Positions 41,090-50,979 of a DNA stretch of 64,000 nucleotides are shown here, piece after piece. The stretch is from Trichomonas tenax (Eukaryota > Parabasalia > Trichomonadida > Trichomonadidae). The first letter of the stretch is position 1; every line of letters starts with the position of its first letter. Under the pieces are notes generated by a model that made no database searches, was not told the DNA's origin, and was given only the letters and a program-made list of their open reading frames with translations. Location of the stretch: the NCBI GenBank assembly GCA_023091735.1, contig JALKBU010000025.1, forward strand, positions 62,001 to 126,000. Direction: 5' to 3'. The position numbers and the translations under genes are program-made.

Positions 41090-41748
41090 TTTTTTGAGTC
41101 GATCGTCGCTGATATTGTTTCTTTAATCTTCTGCATCGATTTTGGATCGAAAAATATAATGCTGCGAGTGTCCAAACTTATGGCAAGACGCTGGTTTGAC
41201 TGTATATAGCACATATCTGTGAAAAATCCATTCCATTCGTTTGTTAATTCATAAATTTGTTCGCAATTCTTTGGATTCCATATAGACATGAATTTATCTG
41301 TGAGAGAAACCAATAAATCCATTGATGAAATGTACAAAGCACGAATTATTTTAGGACATCTGAAAAATTTCGAAGAGTATAATAAAGGAGGTGCAACGAA
41401 GTCAAAGGATATCTCTTTTCCTATTTTGAATGATTTTGAGTTCTGATTTTGCGTCATAAGGTAATCAATGAATTGATTCCATGAAATTCGTGAGTCAATA
41501 GATGTATTTATTTGGTCAAACAGAATCTCCATCTCCCTGTATGTCATTTCCTCGTCATAAATTATCGATCTTAGTCTTGAATTGATGAATTGTTCTTTTG
41601 TTATCAATCCTTGGTTGTTTTTATCAACTTCGAAGAAAGCTTCTTTGAGGTTTGACACCCAAAGGTTGTTTTGGTTCGTTCGAATACGTCCAAATGACTC
41701 TTTATTCATTGTTGAACGAGAAGTCATTTTATTTTTAAACGTGCGCAA
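41086..41748 (-). CDS. EF-hand plus first WD40 blades, likely 5' part of a split gene
   Basis: The 220-residue frame begins at ATG 41748 (a second Met is eight codons in). It has an EF-hand-like loop DKNNQGLITKEQ (residues ~41-52, with Gln where the final Glu is usual) and a second degenerate one (DQINTSIDSRIS). Then two propeller blades follow (FRCPKIIRALYISSMDLLVSLTDKFMSIWNP and FTDMCYIQSNQRLAISLDTRSIIFFDP). It stops at TGA directly after seven A's, and the next frame begins within that run. A propeller cannot fold from two blades, so the two frames most likely encode one protein of about 938 residues. Confidence 0.82.
   Translation of the reverse strand: MRTFKNKMTSRSTMNKESFGRIRTNQNNLWVSNLKEAFFEVDKNNQGLITKEQFINSRLRSIIYDEEMTYREMEILFDQINTSIDSRISWNQFIDYLMTQNQNSKSFKIGKEISFDFVAPPLLYSSKFFRCPKIIRALYISSMDLLVSLTDKFMSIWNPKNCEQIYELTNEWNGFFTDMCYIQSNQRLAISLDTRSIIFFDPKSMQKIKETISATIDSKK
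41089..41095 (-). other. A-AAA-AAA slippery heptamer at the frame junction
   Basis: In frame 0 the minus strand reads TCA-AAA-AAA-TGA. The last A of the run is also the first base of the ATG of the next frame. This is the canonical X-XXY-YYZ pattern for a -1 ribosomal frameshift, immediately before the stop. The alternatives are a homopolymer miscount in the assembly, a polymorphic indel, or ATGA termination-reinitiation. Confidence 0.55.
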
Positions 41749-42020
41749 ATTTTATGTAAATTTAAAAAAATTTATTATCACATATGAGTCATCTACAAAT
41801 TCATATTTTTAGATTTTTAAAGCTTTTCGATATTTATTAAACATGGTGATTATAAAGTTGATTTATCTCATAGTCCAAGCATGCTATTAGAATTTCTGCT
41901 TAACGATCATATATAGTTATTTGGATATATTATATTAATCTAATTGTAAATGTTTAAATGCTTGAGGATATCTAAATAAATAATAAATTTTGGAGTCGAA
42001 AATTTAAAATATTTTTTTTT

Positions 42021-42250
42021 CTGACAAATGTCAAATTTTCTCCAGATCTTAAAATGATATTTATTGATATAATTACTCAGATTTAACCAAAACTATTACA
42101 ATGACAATATATAGTATAATACATTGATTTTAAAGTTATGATAAAATCAAGAATATTCTGATCATATATAGAGATATTGAACTAGAAAATAATAGCTGTC
42201 AAAAATATTATTATGTTGAATGATTTGTTACTAATATCAATATGGAAGAT
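42021..42250 (+). repeat. Direct repeat, left copy flanking the 42.7-kb gene
   Basis: Starts with CTGACAAATGTCAAATTTTC followed by TCCAGAT, then AAAATGATATTTATTGATATAA, and later ATAGCTGTCAAAAA, TATGTTG and ATCAATAT. The same blocks appear in the same order and orientation at 45375-45620, with scattered substitutions and small indels. The 41749-42657 spacer otherwise holds no recognised gene; its similarity to the downstream spacer may extend leftward to about 41900. Confidence 0.75.
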
Positions 42251-42657
42251 CTCGAAAGTGAATATGATACCTCTTTGTTGTTTTTCGTTATTCAACAAGT
42301 AGTCTTCGTGTCTTGAAAATATATTTTATTAATTAATGTATTCATTAATAAGAAGTGCATCATTTAATAGCTGCTCAGTAATGTTATGAATTGGTATAAT
42401 GTAATATTGCCATTCCATCTGATATATTAGAATTTCAAATAAATTTTTTCAAAAATAGTTAATAAATAGAGAGCACATAAATAGTATTACTGATTTTTAT
42501 GACAAATTTGAAAAATAATTTTTCGAAATTTGTGTCAAAAATAATTTGAAATGTGATCATAATTTATGATTTTTCAAAGCTTTGCATCAAAATTTTTGAA
42601 AAAAAATCAAATCGAAAAAATAATCTCAAAACAAAGAGTGAAATATAACATAGAAAT

Positions 42658-45177
42658 ATGTTCTTATTTAAATTTTATCAAAGTCAGCTTCAAAAAATGC
42701 AGGAAGAGGAAGATGCCAATTCCCCGGAAAATTCTGGGGATGAAGCATCATTCCTCATTGACAAAGACAAAGGATTTTCGCGAAAATACGAAACTGTGGA
42801 CGCGGAATTAAGCGAAATGGACAAGTTTCCGGTTCCTGCAGATTTTTCGACATTCGAAGAATACGAAAAGAAAGCTCGTGGATGGTGTAAGAGGCTTAAA
42901 TCTCAAAATGTAGATAAAAATTTGTTCCCTCTTCCTTCTTCTGCATTTTATTCGCGTCCGCCAATTTATGAAAACACAGAAGCAAAGAAAATTCGAAAAT
43001 TCACATCAAGAAGGAATCCAAAACTCGATTTGTCAACAGATAATATCGATGAATTGTTCACAACATGCGTAATTCAAGATGATTTGGAAGAAAATCAGGC
43101 TTTTAAAACATGTATACCAAATATAAGCAATACACCAGTTCTACAGGACTACATAAAGACTAATTTCGTGTGGAATGCAGTACATATTCCTTTAGAACCA
43201 AAACCACCATTTTTTGATTCATTTGAAGAGTATAATTCTGCATTGATAAATTGGATGAATTGCATGAAAGAAATAGAATTACCGCAGCATCCTTCTGAAC
43301 TTTCACTCGAAATACATAATGACGAAGATTTACAGGAAAATAAACAAGAAATATCTGCAAAACTACCAAAATTCGAAACAAAATTTAGACCTCAAAACAT
43401 CTACAAATGCAATAATTATCTAAGATCGCTTGGTGAAGCGTATATTCAAGATATTTTAAAATCATCACCAAAAGAAGAAGATGACTGGAGGAAAGTATAC
43501 AGCTACTCGAAAGCAAGGTTTCAACTCAAACAAATGGATGAACACATTTACATTTTAGAAAAGCATAAAGATACTGTTCTCAAGTTGATAAACTACGGAC
43601 CTACAACACCAATAAACGAACCCCTTTCTAACGATTATCTTGAGAGAGGACAAATATACGAAGGAACAAAATCATTAACAAAAGAACAAGTTTTTAGACA
43701 ACTTATTTTCTCCGATTATTCATTGAAATCAGTTAGAATTGCTTTAGAGAGGCATTTAGAGCTCATAGAGCCTATAGATATTTTGTTTTTAATCACTCTA
43801 TGCAAGGACTGTACTTCAAAAGTTGTTTCTGCAAAGTTAATTTATTGCATGGATGCATTATTGAATTCTTCATCACAAGATATGTATTTCGATATTTTAT
43901 TGGCAAATCCTGACTCGGTTGAAGGTTTTTGCCACTTCATTGGAAAGTTTGGATATATTCCTCACGTTCCTGCAATTTGTTATTATATTTCTCATGTAAG
44001 AAATGTTACATTTAGTAATTCATTCCATCACATTGTTATATCATCATATTTATATTGTATTTACGAATATTTCAATCAACAGAACGAAGTAATTTCTCAC
44101 ATCCTTACAAAGCATTTCTATAACACGGCTAAAATATTAAGAAGAGAACAAAGCGCCATTGTTAATGGATTCAAAAAAAGTTATGAAGAACGTCAGTCTG
44201 CATTACAGATAATGATATTATGTTTGCTAATTCCTTATCGACCTTTTGTTATTGCTATTTTAAATCCAGAACCAATTTTTATCATTTCAAGCATATTGGA
44301 ATGTCAATTAGAAGGAACTGAAGAACTTGTTAAACACATAATAACAATATTCGTTCACAGTGATGCAATGAGATCTTTAGTTCATGATTTATTGCAATTT
44401 GATCTTTTCATCATTTCTTCGAAACCAGATTTGTTTGTTCCTTTTGTTTGCAGATGTCTTCAGTATATTGCAGGTCTTAATTATCCTGTCATTACTCGAT
44501 CGCAAATGCTTACAATGTTCAGATGTTTCACAAGCAAAATGGACGATAGTTGTTATCCAATACTTCACGACTTAGTTCCAATATTCTTGAACGATGAGCT
44601 ATTTTTAGATAGAAATTCGGAAGAGTTTTCAACTGACAGAGAAAACTTAATGAACAGAATAACTGATATCATTTGCCAGTCTGATGTTCGAATAAGCTAT
44701 ATTTTGTTTGACTCTGTTGCTGATTTAATGTCCCTTGATTCCACGATGACTGTTTCATCTCAGTTTTGGATGGTTTTCCTTGGAGGCCTGTTTAGTGACA
44801 ACCCTGTATGTCACCCTTGCTGGAATTTGTTCGAGAAAATATTTTTATCTTGCAATTCCAGCATTTTACCGGAATTCTTCGAATCCCAGATGATTTCAAT
44901 CTTTAAAGTGGGCTCTTACAAATATTGCCTGCAAGTTCTAAACTTCCTCGCTAACGTTTCCACTGGAACAGATATAGAAATGCTTGAAAAATGGTTTGCG
45001 AGCAATGAAGATCTTTTAAGACAATCTTTTGGATTGATTTACAAAGTTCTCATTAACCACGGATTAAATCTCGATATTCTTGATGCATATCGAAAGATTA
45101 TCACGTCTGATACTGGAAAGACATTCATATCAATCGTGAGATCCGAAAAAATAGATAGACGCATCAATTTTGTTTAA
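42658..45177 (+). CDS. Hypothetical large helical protein
   Basis: The 839-residue protein starts at ATG 42658; Met14 at 42697 (MQEEED) is an alternative. An acidic N-terminus precedes two related blocks: PADFSTFEEYEKKARGWCKRLKS (~57-79) and PPFFDSFEEYNSALINWMNCMKE (~180-202). Both follow the pattern F-x-S/T-F-E-E-Y...W. From about residue 330 to 830 the protein is rich in Leu/Ile/Phe with helical hairpin periodicity, like an armadillo/HEAT-type solenoid. There is no catalytic motif, signal peptide or membrane segment. I know no named family. The duplicated FEEY block may define a lineage-specific domain. It is flanked by direct repeats. Confidence 0.85.
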   Translation: MFLFKFYQSQLQKMQEEEDANSPENSGDEASFLIDKDKGFSRKYETVDAELSEMDKFPVPADFSTFEEYEKKARGWCKRLKSQNVDKNLFPLPSSAFYSRPPIYENTEAKKIRKFTSRRNPKLDLSTDNIDELFTTCVIQDDLEENQAFKTCIPNISNTPVLQDYIKTNFVWNAVHIPLEPKPPFFDSFEEYNSALINWMNCMKEIELPQHPSELSLEIHNDEDLQENKQEISAKLPKFETKFRPQNIYKCNNYLRSLGEAYIQDILKSSPKEEDDWRKVYSYSKARFQLKQMDEHIYILEKHKDTVLKLINYGPTTPINEPLSNDYLERGQIYEGTKSLTKEQVFRQLIFSDYSLKSVRIALERHLELIEPIDILFLITLCKDCTSKVVSAKLIYCMDALLNSSSQDMYFDILLANPDSVEGFCHFIGKFGYIPHVPAICYYISHVRNVTFSNSFHHIVISSYLYCIYEYFNQQNEVISHILTKHFYNTAKILRREQSAIVNGFKKSYEERQSALQIMILCLLIPYRPFVIAILNPEPIFIISSILECQLEGTEELVKHIITIFVHSDAMRSLVHDLLQFDLFIISSKPDLFVPFVCRCLQYIAGLNYPVITRSQMLTMFRCFTSKMDDSCYPILHDLVPIFLNDELFLDRNSEEFSTDRENLMNRITDIICQSDVRISYILFDSVADLMSLDSTMTVSSQFWMVFLGGLFSDNPVCHPCWNLFEKIFLSCNSSILPEFFESQMISIFKVGSYKYCLQVLNFLANVSTGTDIEMLEKWFASNEDLLRQSFGLIYKVLINHGLNLDILDAYRKIITSDTGKTFISIVRSEKIDRRINFV

Positions 45178-45374
45178 ATTTTTTTGTTCGGTATTGTTTA
45201 ATAATATTTTTATTTTATATCTCATAACACAAACAGGTTATTCGAATTATTGTTATATATTCGTATATATCTACTAGTATAGATTATATTTTTAATATTG
45301 TTTATGGTTTAATACTTCAGAATATTCATATAAATTGTTTTTTTTTGGTCGTTGTTTTTTAAATCAAATATTTT

Positions 45375-45620
45375 CTGGCAAATGTCAAAATTTCTCCAGA
45401 TAATAAAATGATATTTATTGATATAAATATTCAGAATCAACAAAAATAATTATAATATTCTGGTATAGTATAAGTCATATATTTTAAATATTAATAAAAA
45501 ATGGATTTCTATTAAATGAGTTTAGAGATATTTGATTTGAAAGTTATAGCTGTCAAAAAAAATTGAAAAAATTATGTTGGTTTATAATTGTTGGCTTGTT
45601 ATCAATATTAATAGAAATGA
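45375..45620 (+). repeat. Direct repeat, right copy flanking the 42.7-kb gene
   Basis: Starts CTGGCAAATGTCAAAATTTC, then TCCAGAT, AAAATGATATTTATTGATATAA, later ATAGCTGTCAAAAAAA, TATGTTG and ATCAATAT, matching 42021-42250 in order. The two copies are about 3.35 kb apart. The rest of the 45178-45759 spacer has no gene. An initiator-like TCATTCCATATG overlaps the next start codon. Confidence 0.75.
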
Positions 45621-45759
45621 TGATTTTTCGATCTGTTTTTGAAAATAAATGAAAAATATAATTTTGCATAAAAAATATTAAGTCAAAAGCGGCTATTTAT
45701 TAAGCAAACTATAAATGATATCAATGTTTAATCCATAAATCGCCAAAAAATCATTCCAT

Positions 45760-48651
45760 ATGATTGCTGTCCACAGAACACTTCAACCCGACACAATCAT
45801 TCATGGAATGTGCATTTTGAAGAACGCGAACAACGGACAGCCCGCCCTCGCAGTTGCTCAAGGCTCTACGATGCACATTATGGATCCAACAACACTTCAA
45901 ATATTAGAATCTTATCCATTCAAAACTCCGATCGCTTTGATTGCATCATTCGGTAACGCAGCGCCAGAGGTCTTCGTTTTGCTAAGAAATCTTAACTGGT
46001 TTATATTTAATTTGCCAGAATTAAAACGATACGGCTCAATTATCACACATGGAATGGTTATGACATCGCGAAGAGTTCTTCCTATTAAATCTCCATTCGA
46101 AACAGGGTCAACTGGCAGCAATTCTCGAATAACCGAGTCAATAAGAATCAAAGAGCAACAATTCGCTTTCGCAACACATCCAGACTACATCGCATTGAGC
46201 GTTTTGTCCGGTAGGATTACGATCATCCCCAGGAATAGAGATATGTTCGATATTCCTGTTACTTATCCAAATATCGTCGATCTCGCTTTCATGGGACCAA
46301 CAGTCGTTTCTGCACGTCTCGCTATACTCACTGACTCGAAGAAGACAAACAGAGAGCTTCACGTGTGTAAAATCATAGGAATGGACTTGGAAGAAGAATT
46401 TAACCTTCCATTGCCTCCTGATGCTTATTCAATGATTCCTCTGCATCCAGAAGTTGAGTCTTCGATCATTATTTCAACAAGTGATGGAATTCATCGTATA
46501 ACAGCACCGATTGATCTTCCTTTGAAATGTGAACATCTTTCGACCTTTGTCTCAACAATTTCTATATCTTCAACACCTTTAGGTGATGAACTATATCTCA
46601 TTCTCGATGCCGAAGGCTGTATTTGCGCTGCATCTTTTCCAATCGATGGAAGACCGCGTGTTGAGCGTCTTTTGCAGACAAATGCTGTGGCTGGTTCTAT
46701 CATATATCTCAACCAGTCAGTTATTGTGTCTTCACCTTACACAGATTTAATTTCATATTCTTTCGAACGCGATGATTCATCATGTAGGATGGATATTCAG
46801 GCTAAACTGCCGATATCAGGACCAATCCGCCATATAGCGATGCACGATGACAACATTTACATTTCGAATGATTCAATTCGATTGTTTGAAAAGACTATTC
46901 AATGCAGAACAGTTGCAATCACAGACATAGGAAACTGCTTATCGATATTCTCAGCAAATTCATACATTTGCTTGTCATATGTCGAAAATTCACAAATTAT
47001 TTTAGCAGATGAAGAAGGATTCGTTTTTGACCGCGTAGATGGATTTATTTACGATCATCCAACAATATTCTTCGGTGAAATCAAAGATGGAACGATACAA
47101 ATCACAGATAACGAAATTTCAATCATTGGAAAAAGCTCAAAAGCTTTAGATTTCGATGTCACAGTGGCATCAGCAGAACACGATTTAGCGGTGATTTGCC
47201 ATAACAGCAAAATGATTGTATTCGAACTTCCTGACTTCAAGAACGTCCACAACATAGAACTGGAAACACAGATTCTTCTCGTTCACACAAACGGCGAAAA
47301 AACAGCTGTTCTCACTGCAGACAGAACGATACACATCTTCGATGAATTCTTCAACAGATACTCAGTCCTGTTAACTTCAATCCTCGGATACACATCAATC
47401 GCCATATCCAAAGATAAACTCGGAAACGACACAGTTTTCTTGGGCACAAATGAAGGAAAACTCGTTAAAGTAATAAATTCCGGTATATTGGTAGAATCTG
47501 TTGGTACTGAGTCCATCATTCTTCACTCCAACTTGTCAGGAGAGTTCGTTTGCAGCGGATCTCCTCCGACGCTCATTGGAAAAGTCACTGTTTTCCTTGG
47601 AACAGATCCGTGCAGAGATATTGTCATCGCAGGTGATAACTATGTCAGTCTCAGCGGAACAGAGCTTCGTCTGCTAACAGCAGAGTCACCAAGCGGCTCT
47701 TCGAAGCCTGTTTTGCAGATCGATGATTTAGTTTCATTCACCATTCTCCATAATAACGGAGTTCCAATTTTTGCTGCAAGAATCGGTGATACGACAATCA
47801 AAACATATGTCAACATGAAACCGGTTGAAGAGTTCGTTGCTTTGCACGCGATTTCTTTAATGGAGCGTGTCACTATTGGTGAATTCGACTATTTGCTTGT
47901 TGGCACAGATGACAATGATATTGTTTTATTGGACACAACGCTTTCGTTGATCGCGAAGAGATCTGTCGGAACACTTCCAACTGCTGCTTGTTCTCTTAAT
48001 GATCACATTGTTGTTTCCAACCGTACTTATATAGAGATGTACAGACTGAAGAATACGGGCAGCGTCACAGAATTCGAGCGCGTATCGATGGCGAAGACTT
48101 ATTCATTGACAACATGTTTGACACCATTGTCAAGTTTTGTCATTGTCGGCGATTCAAACCAAGCAATTGCAGTATTAAATGGAGCCATGGAATTGGCTGA
48201 AACATCAAGAGACTCATATTTCTCGGGCGTTTCGTGCATTGGAACTTGCGCAAGACTCATTTTCGCTGCAAACTATAATAGCATCATCAACGTTTACATG
48301 GTGAGCGATGCTGGTGTTCTGTTCCACATCGGCGTCTTCCAGACAGACAGCCGCGTCCTTTCGTTCTCAAAGCTCGGTGACAGGCTCATCTACGGCACTG
48401 AGGGTGGAGGTATAGGAATGTTCACACTCACTATGGAGTGCAACGAGTTGAAGAATGTTTCTCAGGCTCTCGATGAAATCGGTATTTATTTCATCGATCA
48501 GAGAGTTCCTCAATCTAAGTTCGAATGGCCCGATCAGAACATTCTCGTTGATGCCGACAACATCAAGGTCACACTCAACATGCCTGAGTGTCTGCAAATC
48601 GCAGGAACAACTCGAGAAAAAGTCAAACAGTTGCTCAAACAATTTGATTAA
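45760..48651 (+). CDS. DDB1: DDB1-like (CPSF-A/SF3b3/DDB1 family) protein
   Basis: The 963-residue protein starts at ATG 45760. It is made of WD-like beta blades throughout, in the pattern of the three-propeller DDB1/CPSF160/SF3b130 family. The N-terminal HPDYIALSVLSGRITIIPRNRDMFDIPVTYPNIVDLAFM matches the DDB1 block that describes its first blades. STPLGDELYLILDAEGCICAASF matches the display-of-message block. The C-terminal RLIYGTEGGGIGMFTL followed by helical KVKQLLKQFD matches the CPSF-A end. DDB1 is the adaptor of CUL4 ubiquitin ligases. The protein is shorter than typical DDB1 (about 1,140), and the C-terminal DGDLIE-like segment is weak. CPSF160 or SF3b3 paralogues are less likely given its length. 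Confidence 0.75.
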   Translation: MIAVHRTLQPDTIIHGMCILKNANNGQPALAVAQGSTMHIMDPTTLQILESYPFKTPIALIASFGNAAPEVFVLLRNLNWFIFNLPELKRYGSIITHGMVMTSRRVLPIKSPFETGSTGSNSRITESIRIKEQQFAFATHPDYIALSVLSGRITIIPRNRDMFDIPVTYPNIVDLAFMGPTVVSARLAILTDSKKTNRELHVCKIIGMDLEEEFNLPLPPDAYSMIPLHPEVESSIIISTSDGIHRITAPIDLPLKCEHLSTFVSTISISSTPLGDELYLILDAEGCICAASFPIDGRPRVERLLQTNAVAGSIIYLNQSVIVSSPYTDLISYSFERDDSSCRMDIQAKLPISGPIRHIAMHDDNIYISNDSIRLFEKTIQCRTVAITDIGNCLSIFSANSYICLSYVENSQIILADEEGFVFDRVDGFIYDHPTIFFGEIKDGTIQITDNEISIIGKSSKALDFDVTVASAEHDLAVICHNSKMIVFELPDFKNVHNIELETQILLVHTNGEKTAVLTADRTIHIFDEFFNRYSVLLTSILGYTSIAISKDKLGNDTVFLGTNEGKLVKVINSGILVESVGTESIILHSNLSGEFVCSGSPPTLIGKVTVFLGTDPCRDIVIAGDNYVSLSGTELRLLTAESPSGSSKPVLQIDDLVSFTILHNNGVPIFAARIGDTTIKTYVNMKPVEEFVALHAISLMERVTIGEFDYLLVGTDDNDIVLLDTTLSLIAKRSVGTLPTAACSLNDHIVVSNRTYIEMYRLKNTGSVTEFERVSMAKTYSLTTCLTPLSSFVIVGDSNQAIAVLNGAMELAETSRDSYFSGVSCIGTCARLIFAANYNSIINVYMVSDAGVLFHIGVFQTDSRVLSFSKLGDRLIYGTEGGGIGMFTLTMECNELKNVSQALDEIGIYFIDQRVPQSKFEWPDQNILVDADNIKVTLNMPECLQIAGTTREKVKQLLKQFD

Positions 48652-48784
48652 AAATAATATGTTTTTTTATAGGAAAATACTTAAGCTATTTCAATATATT
48701 TCATATGTGAATGGCATTTCATCGCTCAAAATCTTAAAATAAGGAAATTATAATTTTTCAAAAATATTTTTTATATATAAGACA

Positions 48785-49275
48785 ATATGTATATTATAGA
48801 ACTATATTCTTCAAGCTATATAATCATTTAATGACTCAATATCATTGTGCATGAGAATAATATTTAATCAAAAAAAATTTTTTAATAAGATAAAATCTAT
48901 ATTACGGAACTTTATTTTTTGGCTAGATAATTATTTCATTACTCAAAATCTTCAAATAAAAAAATAATTTTTTTTCAAAAATATATTGTCTTAATAAGAT
49001 AAAATCTATATTATGGAACTATAATCTTCAAGCTATATAATCATTTCATGACTCTAAATTTTCAAACAAGAAAAAAATATAATTTCAAAAGTATATTTTA
49101 AATATAAGGCAATATCTATATTATAGAACTATTATATTCAAGCTATATAATCATTTCATGACTCAATATCATTGTATATGAGAATAAAATGTTATCAAAA
49201 ATATATTGTCTGAATAAGATAAAGTCTATATTATGAAACTATAATCTTCAAGCTATATAATCATTTCCATTGATA
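48785..49275. repeat. Tandem repeat, ~110-bp unit, about five copies
   Basis: The phrase TATATTATRGAACTATAATC followed by TTCAAGCTATATAATCATTTCATGACTC recurs, starting at 48790, 48899, 49007, 49117 and 49227, a period of 108-110 bases. Copies at 48790 and 49117 share a CAATATCATTGTRYATGAGAATAA tail, and copies at 48899, 49007 and 49227 share AATAAGATAAARTCTAT lead-ins. So there is also a three-unit higher-order pattern. It fills the spacer between two convergent genes (DDB1-like and CDC50). Confidence 0.85.
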
Positions 49276-49397
49276 TAATTTCGGTAAGAAGAAAAAATAT
49301 TTTCATAATATCGAAATATTTACAAACAAGTATATATAATATAAAATAATATATATGTAACAGTATGCGATACTGTGTATAATAGTAGAATAGTAAA

Positions 49398-50345
49398 TTA
49401 GCTCTGTTTTGGAACCAATCTCTTCTTTTTATGTCTTCTGGCGTTCCTAAGTGCTCTAATATTGATCTTATTGTTGATTATAGACGTAATCAAAGCTGTT
49501 AGCATGTATATAAAGCAAATCAAAGAATTAATTCCGATTAAAGTCAAATTTCGGCCTCCGGCATGCGAATTTTTGACGAAAACCAGATATCTTTTTCCAT
49601 TGTACCATGCACTTGGATAATTTGTCGTTATCGTAACATTATATTTTCCTTTTTGAATTGTATTTTCAATAATTGCGAATAATTTTCTGAATTTTGGTGT
49701 CGGAGCAGTTCTCATCCAGATGGCCAAGCTATCGGAAACAGTTTCGTTCTCATAACCGATAATTGAACCCAACCATCTTTGTTTTGGAGTATATTTCTTA
49801 TTTAATGGTCGAAAAAGGCTTCCTATCTCGTGTTCCCACGTTAGAGGTGATTTAGTTACATTCCAATTGTTTGGAAATCTGTAATAATCTCTCCACGCGT
49901 AATAAACCTTCAAACCGCATGGAGCGAGAATTTCTGTTGATCCTGGATACGTTGATAATGGATAACAGTGCTCTCCATCAGTTATATATTCTCCATATAA
50001 TTGGCGATAATCTACAGACGTTCTAAAGCGAAAATGTCCCTGCGTGAAGTTCGATAGTTCGTAATATACGTGAATTGGACCTTCCAGCGTTCGATCGATT
50101 TCGAATTGAATCACGCAATCAACGTAATCAGGGCAAACACTGTCGTATCTGATCTTAATGTTGTGCCATCCGTTAGAAAGGAATGACAAAAAGATAGCAA
50201 GCGCGAGATGAACAGTAGAGAAAGCAATTAAATATGTCGTAGGGTAAGAATTGAAGTTCGGCCTACAGGATCTCAGCTCCTGCTGAAAGAAAGGGTGGTT
50301 ATTCTCTATGTCATAAAGAGTATGATCATATCCATCTTTTCTCAT
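49398..50345 (-). CDS. CDC50: CDC50/LEM3 family P4-ATPase flippase subunit
   Basis: The 315-residue protein starts at ATG 50345. The topology is a cytosolic N-terminus, membrane segment 1 (about residues 36-57), a large exoplasmic domain with Cys pairs and N-glycosylation sites (NFT, NWT-like NVT, NVT, NLT), membrane segment 2 (about 270-292), and a basic tail (RRHKKKR). The signature EGPIHVYYELSNFTQGHFRFRTSVDYRQL and CGLKVYYAWRD...W match the CDC50/TMEM30 family. CDC50 proteins are obligate beta subunits of phospholipid flippases, needed for ER exit and activity of P4-ATPases. Length is normal. Confidence 0.9.
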   Translation of the reverse strand: MRKDGYDHTLYDIENNHPFFQQELRSCRPNFNSYPTTYLIAFSTVHLALAIFLSFLSNGWHNIKIRYDSVCPDYVDCVIQFEIDRTLEGPIHVYYELSNFTQGHFRFRTSVDYRQLYGEYITDGEHCYPLSTYPGSTEILAPCGLKVYYAWRDYYRFPNNWNVTKSPLTWEHEIGSLFRPLNKKYTPKQRWLGSIIGYENETVSDSLAIWMRTAPTPKFRKLFAIIENTIQKGKYNVTITTNYPSAWYNGKRYLVFVKNSHAGGRNLTLIGINSLICFIYMLTALITSIINNKINIRALRNARRHKKKRLVPKQS

Positions 50346-50979
50346 TCAAACATCAAAAAATCTTTTTTTGTAGAAAAGTGACATCCTCCAAATGTCGTTT
50401 TTTCAATTTCTTTGTTTTTGACTTATTTTTGATATTCTCTTTTGCTGTATTTCACTTTTTGTAATACAACATTGTCATTATTTCAATAATTTTTTGATCT
50501 AAAATCTCAAAAACTGATTTTTACATCAAATCTTAACGTGGTTTATTCTCATCTCTTTCTATACATTATCGGAATATAAAGTAAATTAGATAATTGTTTT
50601 GAATTCACGTTAATTTTTTCACAAGTTTGATTTTAGTTGTGTATTTGATAGTGTTGCTGAAGTTCTATTAATTCATCCACTCTAAAGAAAGTTTTGAAAT
50701 TGTTTTTCACCAGTTACTTGTTTGATGTTTTGTCGCAGTATGAAAGCTCTGCAGTCATTTTGGGTATGCTAAATAAAGACTTCAGTTCATGCTCTAGAAT
50801 GTACATTGAGATACTATCCATCATTTTCGAATTCTATTTCGATATATTTTGATTTTATTTCTAACATGACCAAATTCAAAAATATTTTGCACGAAACATA
50901 AACGCATGTAACGAATTTAGAAGCCAAAGTTTTGAGGAAAAATGATATTTTTTTGAATTAATAAACGTTCATTTTAATC
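50346..50979. other. Intergenic, divergent spacer
   Basis: Divergent spacer between CDC50 and MOZART1. AT-rich, no frame or RNA gene. Plus-strand CGTTCATTTTAATC just before ATG 50980 has the TCA plus T-rich form of an initiator. Confidence 0.5.
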
